Assembly (NCBI RefSeq): GCF_025399195.1
Contig: NW_026252129.1
Coordinates: 1 to 64,000, forward strand
Direction: 5' to 3'
DNA from: Umbelopsis ramanniana AG
Lineage: Eukaryota > Mucoromycota > Umbelopsidomycetes > Umbelopsidales > Umbelopsidaceae
Length of the DNA: 64,000 nucleotides
Shown: positions 57,831 through 64,000 of the stretch, one piece after another
Layout of the letters: each line of letters opens with the position of its first letter
Numbering within the stretch: the first letter of the stretch is position 1
The notes under the pieces: generated by a model
Seen by the model: the letters and a program-made list of their open reading frames with translations, nothing else
Told to the model about the DNA's origin: nothing
Databases searched by the model: none
Translations under genes and position numbers: made by a program

Positions 57831-58028
57831 ATTTGATTAAAAGAAACAGATGAGGCAGTTGAAGAGGAGAGCGAGACGTTCTAATACTTGGCTCACTCCC
57901 CCAACGCGAGTTTCAAACTCAGGCGAGCAGCGCAAACATCTCATTCAGCGATTGGTTCAAAATAAAAAACTTTAATTACGGCATGCGAGAGAACAGATAA
58001 TGACGGCGACAAAAAAGCTCTGTGTAAG

Positions 58029-58706
58029 TTATACCATTGACAATTCAATACTTCTTTGCCGACCAATATAGGCTACAATAGCTACCACAGCTACCAGAGC
58101 GCCGCCAGCTAGAGACCAGTTCAACGGAGTCTTGAACGTTTTGACACCTGAAGCCGGGGACTCAATAGCTGGTGGAATAATGTCATCGATTTTCTCATGC
58201 GGGTCTTCCTGAGCTGTACCGTTCCAGCGTTCCACCTCCTCTTCCTCCATATCAGATTCTACTTTCTCATTTGATTTTGTGTTCCATTCTTGATTATCAG
58301 TGGGTTCATTATCATCTGGCATAATCCACTCTGTAAAATGGTCCTCTTCAATATGCGAAGGGGTAGCAGCTTCCATAACAATTTGAGGCGTCCTCAATGG
58401 GGGTCTGGCAGTAGCAAGATCAAATGCCGGTAAATCTATCTTCTCTTCGACCATGTCACCTTCCCCTACTATCTCGTGGTTTTGATGCCCATCATCTGCC
58501 GTTACAAAACGTACGTCTTTGTCTAAGCACCATTTACCGTCGACGATAAATTTATACTGATAAGTATCTCCTGGTGCGATATCAATATGGAAGATATATT
58601 GATCAGAGGTCACGTCGTATTTCATGTCTTGCTGTTGCCAGTTGTTCCAGGTGCCGGCAACCTGGACCTGCGATGCTTTGTGTGGCCAAGTGATAGTTTG
58701 TATCAT
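58029..58706 (-). CDS. Tail-anchored CBM48 glycogen-binding protein
   Basis: A single exon of 225 residues. Residues 1-80 form an AMPK-type CBM48 (ITWPHKASQVQVAGTWNNW, then YQYKFIVDGKW, with the conserved Trp residues that stack on glucose). An acidic, disordered linker follows. The C-terminus has one hydrophobic segment (WSLAGGALVAVVAIVAYIG) followed by RQRSIELSMV, so it is a tail anchor with the CBM facing the cytosol. This is the inverse layout of animal STBD1, which has an N-terminal anchor. It could tether glycogen to ER or mitochondria. No catalytic motif. Divergent from the small gene at 58896. Confidence 0.88.
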   Translation of the reverse strand: MIQTITWPHKASQVQVAGTWNNWQQQDMKYDVTSDQYIFHIDIAPGDTYQYKFIVDGKWCLDKDVRFVTADDGHQNHEIVGEGDMVEEKIDLPAFDLATARPPLRTPQIVMEAATPSHIEEDHFTEWIMPDDNEPTDNQEWNTKSNEKVESDMEEEEVERWNGTAQEDPHEKIDDIIPPAIESPASGVKTFKTPLNWSLAGGALVAVVAIVAYIGRQRSIELSMV

Positions 58707-58895
58707 AGATATGTGAAAAGTGGAAAAGAAAGCGAAGGAGCAACGAGACCCCTCAACAAAGCACCAAATCCGTCATGGCTACGGGGGGACCATGACGTTC
58801 GTTGGGAATGGTGGTTTTTTTTTTTTTGGCACCGCTGAGCATTTAAATATATACTATTTATTTTACTTCGATTGTTTTCTTTAACGAACCAGTGA

Positions 58896-59285
58896 ATGAC
58901 CTCCACCACTATGCCGAGCATCTCTATAGAATTTGTTCTAGCTGATTTGCCTTCTAAATCAACAGCATTTACACAAATAAAACATGAATCACGACAGGTT
59001 GACGCTCGACCAGCAACCTATATACCATGTCATGACACTTCGCCTCCAATGCACCAAGTAATTCGGGAATCATCAGACGAAGCAATGTTGTACTATGTTC
59101 AAAGAATGAAAATTGACTCCAAGGTATGATAGTTTATCAATTATTTGAAAACATTCATTCTTTGTCAATACTAAACTTCGTTGGGCCAGGCAAAGCAATA
59201 CAGTCAGTCAATGGCACCACAAAAGCGCCCATATTCAAGTCCGCTTGCAGGCCCAAAAAGGAAGAAGAAGGAAACTCACGGTTGA
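58896..59285 (+). CDS. Small uncharacterised protein with basic nuclear-signal-like tail
   Basis: Exons 58896-59123 and 59190-59285 give 107 residues. The intron has a good donor (AAG|GTATGA), a TACTAAAC branch site and a GGCCAG acceptor, in phase 0. Splicing replaces a short read-through end with a C-terminus carrying PKRKKK, a classical nuclear localisation signal. The rest lacks a recognisable domain. An alternative start is the ATG at 58911. The 189-bp divergent interval shared with the CBM48 gene supports a real promoter. No function can be proposed. Confidence 0.6.
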
Positions 59286-60011
59286 TAGTGTTGGGGTCAC
59301 ATCCAGCTTGCTGATCACCATGTCTTTGATAAGCATCTGTAAATAATTCAAGAGGGTTCTCATGAGGCAGCTAGCGATGATTTGTCACTTCATGCTTTTA
59401 CTTCGCTCCTACGTATTGTTAATGATAGATTTTCTTAAAGTTGACCATCTTTTTCACGACGCACCTAATAACTTGTCTTTTCATTAAAACGCCTAACAAA
59501 AAGTATATTCTCGTTAATTTAGCACCGGATTGCCAAAATTCTCTAGAGAGAGAAAAATTTATCCGCAACCACATATCACAGCGCAAAATGCCAGCTCTCC
59601 AATAAACTGTAACACGACACAAAGCGATCGCCGTGCCATTTTTCTTCACTTTGATTGATCGGTAAGAACGGGATGAGATGAAATAACATTGAAACACAAA
59701 GGTAGCATGTTTCATCCTTGGACAATGTTTCATATTAATGGAAACCATCGCTTTTATGTTCGTACTGCCTCATCGATGACTATCCGCTTGTTCGACCTCG
59801 CACTTTGAAAACCATCGGATGGGAGCAGCCGAATCTTTCACAGGCACGGGCACCCATTGGAGGAAGAGGAAGATTGGTTTTACCATTTCTTACTGTTTCA
59901 CTTTCGATGACAGAAATATTAAAAAAATTTCCTGACCTTTTTGTCAGCTTTTTTTTTTTTTTTTGGCACGCCTTACCTCACTGTCTTTCTTTTCTTTTTA
60001 ACCTACAATTC
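59286..60011. other. Intergenic upstream of fatty acid 2-hydroxylase
   Basis: 726 bases. Near 59948 there is a run of about 16 T. The frame of the downstream gene is open from 59805, but the extra residues contain the poly-Phe product of the T run and are unlikely to be translated. Otherwise featureless. Confidence 0.5.
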
Positions 60012-61119
60012 ATGGCTGTCATAAAAAAGTTCACTCTATCCGAAGTTGCAAAACATAGCAGTTTAAAGTCCCTATGGATTATTCATAACGGAAAGGTCTA
60101 TGACGTTACGGAGTTTGCTCCTGACCATCCTGGAGGTGATGATCTCATTCTGGAATACGCTGGACGCAATGTGACAGACATTATGAAGGATGAGTTGGAA
60201 CACGCACACTCGGATGCAGCATATGAGATGTTGGAGGAATACCATATTGGTTATTTGGTACAAACCGAAGGAAATGAAAAAGGCGAACTCCATATTGAAG
60301 AGACAGAGCACTTCTTTGAGGATGACTTCAAGCCTACGCAGACGGACCTTAGTGCAGACGCAAAGGGCAGTCAATTCCTTGACCTTCGCAAAGCACTCTT
60401 CCCTCAAATGCTTCGAGCAAAGTTCTCAAAGGAATTCTACCTCCAGCAAGTTCATCAACCACGCTACTTGCCTTACGCTGCTCCTCTCTTTGGTAACTTC
60501 TTAGATGTCTTTACCAAGACAGCGTGGTATATGATTCCTACCATCTGGCTCCCTGTTGTTGGATATCAAGTTTATAACTCTCTCAAGTCTGAGCTTCCTT
60601 ATGTTACTGCCCCTTGTTTCGTCTTAGGTATATTCATCTGGACTCTGGTGGAGTATATCTTGCATCGCTTCCTGTTCCATTTGGATGACTGGCTTCCTGA
60701 TCATCCTGTTGCACTTCTTTTGCACTTTACTCTTCACGGTATTCACCACTATCTCCCAATGGACAAGTAAGTGTTTTTGACGGTTATTCATGTTGGAGAG
60801 GTTTAGTTCCTAACTCCTTTATAGGTTGCGACTTGTAATGCCGCCAGCTCTTGGTTTTGCCTTGGCATACCCTTTGATGTGCCTTGCTCATATTTTATTC
60901 CCCGCCACCGCAGCATATGCCATCGTGGGGGGTGCGGTCTTGGGATACATTGGTTATGACTGCACACACTATTATTTGCATCACGCCAAAGTCCTTGACT
61001 TTCACTTCAAGGAGATGAAGAAGTACCACCTTGCTCATCATTATAAGAACTACGAGTCTGGTTACGGTATCACCTCCAAGTTGTGGGATTATGTTTTCGG
61101 CACCAAACTCAACTATTAG
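60012..61119 (+). CDS. SCS7: Fatty acid / sphingolipid 2-hydroxylase (Scs7/FA2H)
   Basis: Exons 60012-60766 and 60825-61119 give 349 residues. The N-terminus is a cytochrome b5 domain with haem ligands in DHPGG and EHAHSDAA. The hydroxylase domain follows with its histidine clusters: HRFLFH, LHFTLHGIHHYLP, HYYLHH and HLAHHYKN for the di-iron site. Helices near residues 170-235 and 275-310 span the ER membrane. The enzyme puts the 2-OH on very long-chain acyl groups of ceramide, using electrons through the b5 domain. I chose the ATG at 60012 because the b5 fold begins right after it. Confidence 0.95.
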
Positions 61120-61394
61120 ATGGCCATTGTGCCGCTCTCGCATTTTACTCTGGCTATTTATCCGGTTCCGACTACCCTTGCCCATTGGGTTTAATATCAT
61201 TTTCTGTTGTTACCTATTTCTCTTCGTTTTTGATATTCCAGTATTCGCCTTCATATATGGCTCAAGTTTCTATATTATCTACGTCCACGTCCTAATCCTC
61301 CCACGATATACTTGTCTTCCCTACTCAGCATGCTGTCAATTTAATAAAACTGAAAATGACATTTAATAATATAACTTTGTCATGGTCATGTCTG

Positions 61395-63343
61395 TCAATA
61401 TCTCTTCTTTAATGAGAGCTCGAGGTCTTGGGGGCCGAACAATCCGAATATTGCTTTAGCGTTGACCATACCATTCGCGTGTTCACTGTTAGGACGAAGA
61501 GAGTACTCGTATTTGCGAGTGAACATGGCATGAAATATGCGCTGCTCTGCCAAACTGAAGTTCATGCCGATGCAAATACGTTCACCAGCGCCGAAAGGCA
61601 TCCATGTGGAATCCACGTAATCTGAACTTTCTTTGTCGAATCGTGAAGGGTTGAAAGTATCAGAATCTTTCCAATACTTTTCAAGATGGTGTGTAACCCA
61701 AATATCCTATAGAAAGCTAATATGAGCGCAGGCTTTTTCAGAGGCGATACTTTGCGGGCAATTAATTACCATTCCTAAGTCCGTTCCTTTCGGGATGAAG
61801 AAATTGCCCAACGTTGTGTCTTCAGCAGCCGTTCTCAATTGGTTACCGGACGTTGGTGGGTTGATCCTCATTGACTCTTTGATACAGCACTCTAAAAATT
61901 TCATCTGACGAAGCTGTTCATCCGTAGGAATAGCGTCTTCTGGTGCATCACCCATGATACTGATCACTTCCTCTCTAAGACGTTGCTGATGCTTGGGGTT
62001 CACAGCCAAGTAATACAACATAGACGACAATGCATTGGCGGTAGTCTGAAGGAAGGTAAAGAAATTAGTGTCATGTGTTAAACCTGGAAACGAAACTTCA
62101 ATAGACTGGCTGGTAGCCGTTGCAAACACTCACTTCGTGACCAGCGGCATAAAAGATAGCTAAGTTGGAAATTAGCTCGCTATCAGTTAGGTAAGTAGAC
62201 GATCCATCTTGGTTCAAGTTTGCGTTGATGAGCATAGTAAGCAGATCCATGTCTATCAATTCTTGATTATGCCCAGTTTCGAGGCTCTCGATGAACGCTT
62301 GCTTTCTAGTTTCCACAATTCCGGTCAAGAGCTGCCTAAATTTACGAGAAGCGACTACAGCTTTCTGGCGGTAAGCGAACCATGAGGCTGGCAGCTTACT
62401 GAAGCTAGGAAACAAAAACTGAATAGGATCCTGTATAATCTCTATATCAGGAGAGGATAAGAAGCTGGAACACGACATTCAATACCTCATCTTGAACACT
62501 TACTGAAGGCTTCATTGTAGATAGTAGCATACTCTGAATTTGGATCTGCAACTGATCCCATATCAAAGCTCTAAAGATATTAGGTTATTATTAAGAACAG
62601 AGAGAGCAGTTTTTCAAGTTAATGGCGACGTACAAATCCACCCAGACCAATGCAATCCAAAGCAAAGCGCCTGTTGAACGAAGCCAAGTCTGGATATTGG
62701 ATTCTATCGGTCTCAATCGTTCTAAACATAGTCTTCATGACCTCTCCAAAGGTGGCTACAGGCATTCTACGGTGAAAAGCTGGGTTTGCGGCTTTTCGTT
62801 GACGCTTCCAGACCTCTTTATTGGTTCCTAAGATATTGGGAGCATTTGTTACGTCAAAATCCTTGGTACAATGACGCGAAAATTAGCCGATTGATTTACT
62901 TCGATCCTCCACAGTATGCACTTGCTCACCTTGCTGAAGACCATATGCCTTTTTGGGAATGTGTTGATATCCTTTAAGAATGGCTTGAGTTCGTCATAAT
63001 CAGCAACAACTACAGTCCATTTGCCTAGTTGATATTTTAAGCAGATGCCATGCTCCTCAATAATTGGCATGATAAATTCGCGAGATCTTTCAGAGGGGCT
63101 CGATCCTTTGATCATGGAAAGTATCATTGCTGATGAACTTGCTCTTGGAATGTGTCTCAGTTTTCTTGGAGGGAGAAAGATGTTGTAAACTGTTCGACCG
63201 ACGTAATAAGATAATGCTGCTGTCGCAGCATAACCCAAAATGGACTTTCTACCCTCTCTATCTTGCGCATAGCTAAAAAAGGATACGCTTAGATCTCGAA
63301 TTTTGGGAGGAAGATAGCTCGCGGCTTCTTCAACGTAATCCAT
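61395..63343 (-). CDS. Cytochrome P450 monooxygenase
   Basis: Six exons: 63343-62930, 62861-62634, 62570-62504, 62441-62134, 62045-61770 and 61706-61395, in phase, give 534 residues. A membrane anchor lies near residues 35-55 (LGYAATAALSYYVG). The C-helix has WKRQRKAANPAFH; the I-helix has AGHETTAN (oxygen activation, about 336-342, split by intron 4). The K-helix ExxR is in IKESMRINP, and the haem loop FGAGERICIG has the ligand Cys476. All hallmarks are intact. ER location is typical. The family is the CYP3/CYP4-like fungal type by eye; substrate unknown. Confidence 0.94.
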
Positions 63344-63384
63344 ATTGCCTCTGTCGATCTGTAATTCTCAGTGTTATGCAGTCA

Positions 63385-63396
63385 TTTTATATAAAA
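63385..63396 (-). promoter_or_regulatory. TATA box of the cytochrome P450 gene
   Basis: A palindromic TTTTATATAAAA lies about 45 bases before the P450 ATG. Because it is palindromic it does not fix the strand, but only the P450 gene is in a position to use it. Confidence 0.5.
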
Positions 63397-63580
63397 GTGC
63401 GTGGCGTAGCCGGTCCGACACTTGTACCGTCGGGGTTCACATCGTTACCTAGGGCCGGTCCAGCTGTTGTACCATGAACCAGCTTTTTAAGTCAGGCGAA
63501 CTTATCATCATAACCTCAAATAGTCTAGTATGACAGCTTGCTGTGTAGCAGCATTTTTCCCGTTCCACCTATTATTTTAT

Positions 63581-64000
63581 TTACGCGGAAAAAGTTAAAG
63601 TCAAATCGTTTACAGCTAAGATTGGCTGCCAATAATCATGAGCGGTGGTCTCGGCTTGGTCCTGCGGTTCTTCTGATCCATCAATAAGCGACTGCTGCTC
63701 GAGCCCATACTCTTCTTCTTCTTCAATTTGAACAAAATAAAGCGCGCAACAAAACAAGACCCCGGCAGCTTGCAACAATGTGTCTACAGTGGAGCACGAT
63801 ATTCGAAATCGGCCATTAGCATTCCTTGCCGCAAGCCTGGTCCATTCATTCCCAGCCAAATAGCTAGCTGGATCATGAGGCTGCAACGTAAACAGCTCGG
63901 CATCTTCCATTGTGATAGCATTTTGACGAAAGCATTTCCTTAAATCTTTCGATTTCATATAATCGTCGTCATTACCAATGTAGTATGTGACTACGGATGA
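63581..64000 (-). CDS. Uncharacterised protein, 3' end only (5' end beyond the window)
   Basis: The frame is open from 64000 to the stop at 63581 (at least 139 residues). The visible sequence includes SSVVTYYIGNDDDYM at the edge, a possible hydrophobic helix (TLLQAAGVLFCCALYFVQI), an acidic segment and an aromatic end (HDYWQPILAVNDL). I do not recognise the family. The ATG at 63958 is internal to the open frame, so the true start cannot be placed. The frame reads straight into the window edge without an intron. Confidence 0.5.
   Translation of the reverse strand, partial: SSVVTYYIGNDDDYMKSKDLRKCFRQNAITMEDAELFTLQPHDPASYLAGNEWTRLAARNANGRFRISCSTVDTLLQAAGVLFCCALYFVQIEEEEEYGLEQQSLIDGSEEPQDQAETTAHDYWQPILAVNDLTLTFSA

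Noticed and set aside
59805-60011. N-terminal extension of the fatty acid 2-hydroxylase
   Set aside because: The extension translates the T-run into poly-Phe and precedes the cytochrome b5 domain without family support. The ATG at 60012 is adopted.
1-64000. tRNA, rRNA, transposable element, CRISPR array or phage-like sequence
   Set aside because: I scanned for B-box-like GGTTCGANNCC, terminal repeats, reverse transcriptase/transposase motifs and regularly spaced repeats and saw none. A covariance-model or repeat-library search would be decisive.

Overview
The window is nuclear DNA of a fungus. Most genes are split by many short spliceosomal introns (about 50-120 bases, GTRNGY donors, YAG acceptors, some CTAAY branch sites), genes lie on both strands and there are no operons. 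The gene set (a Gpc1-type acyltransferase, Nst1, Def1, Edc3, an Mgm1 dynamin, Exg1-type GH5 glucanases) is fungal. The presence of an STK32-type kinase, a METTL26 relative, a GLTP, NOSIP and a GRASP beside them suggests an early-diverging lineage, most likely Mucoromycota/Mucorales. This placement is inference from gene content only.

Layout. 1-6.6 kb: 3' part of an MFS transporter, a HAL/NPR-type kinase, and two tandem NAD(P)-binding epimerase paralogs. 6.6-11.3 kb: a decayed kinase-like relic and two intronless, collinear GH5 exo-beta-1,3-glucanase paralogs. 12.6-22.1 kb: a bHLH transcription factor, a six-exon methyltransferase, a YANK/STK32 kinase with a probable lipid anchor, and a DUF938/METTL26 protein. 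22-29 kb: mitochondrial dynamin Mgm1, decapping enhancer Edc3 and an unknown protein. 30-37.4 kb: glycerophosphocholine acyltransferase, a mitochondrial J-protein, choline/ethanolamine kinase, glycolipid transfer protein and a NIPA-type transporter. 37.6-46.2 kb: Def1, Nst1 and an unknown protein. 47.3-57.8 kb: a large SH3 protein, NOSIP, GRASP and Tudor-SN. 58-64 kb: a tail-anchored CBM48 protein, a small basic protein, fatty acid 2-hydroxylase, a cytochrome P450 and the 3' end of an unknown gene.

Themes. Lipid metabolism recurs (Gpc1, choline kinase, GLTP, FA 2-hydroxylase, possibly the P450), as does RNA and stress biology (Edc3, Tudor-SN, Nst1, Def1). Four divergent pairs share intervals of 139-223 bp. 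Two tandem duplications mark the less conserved left end. I reconstructed exon structures by hand from reading-frame continuity, splice consensus and family motifs. Exon ends should be exact to within a base or so, but start codons are less certain. I saw no tRNA, rRNA, transposon or CRISPR array, and nothing I would call a new system. The best leads are the kinase relic, alternative-splicing sites that preserve frame, the lipid neighbourhood and the E-boxes.
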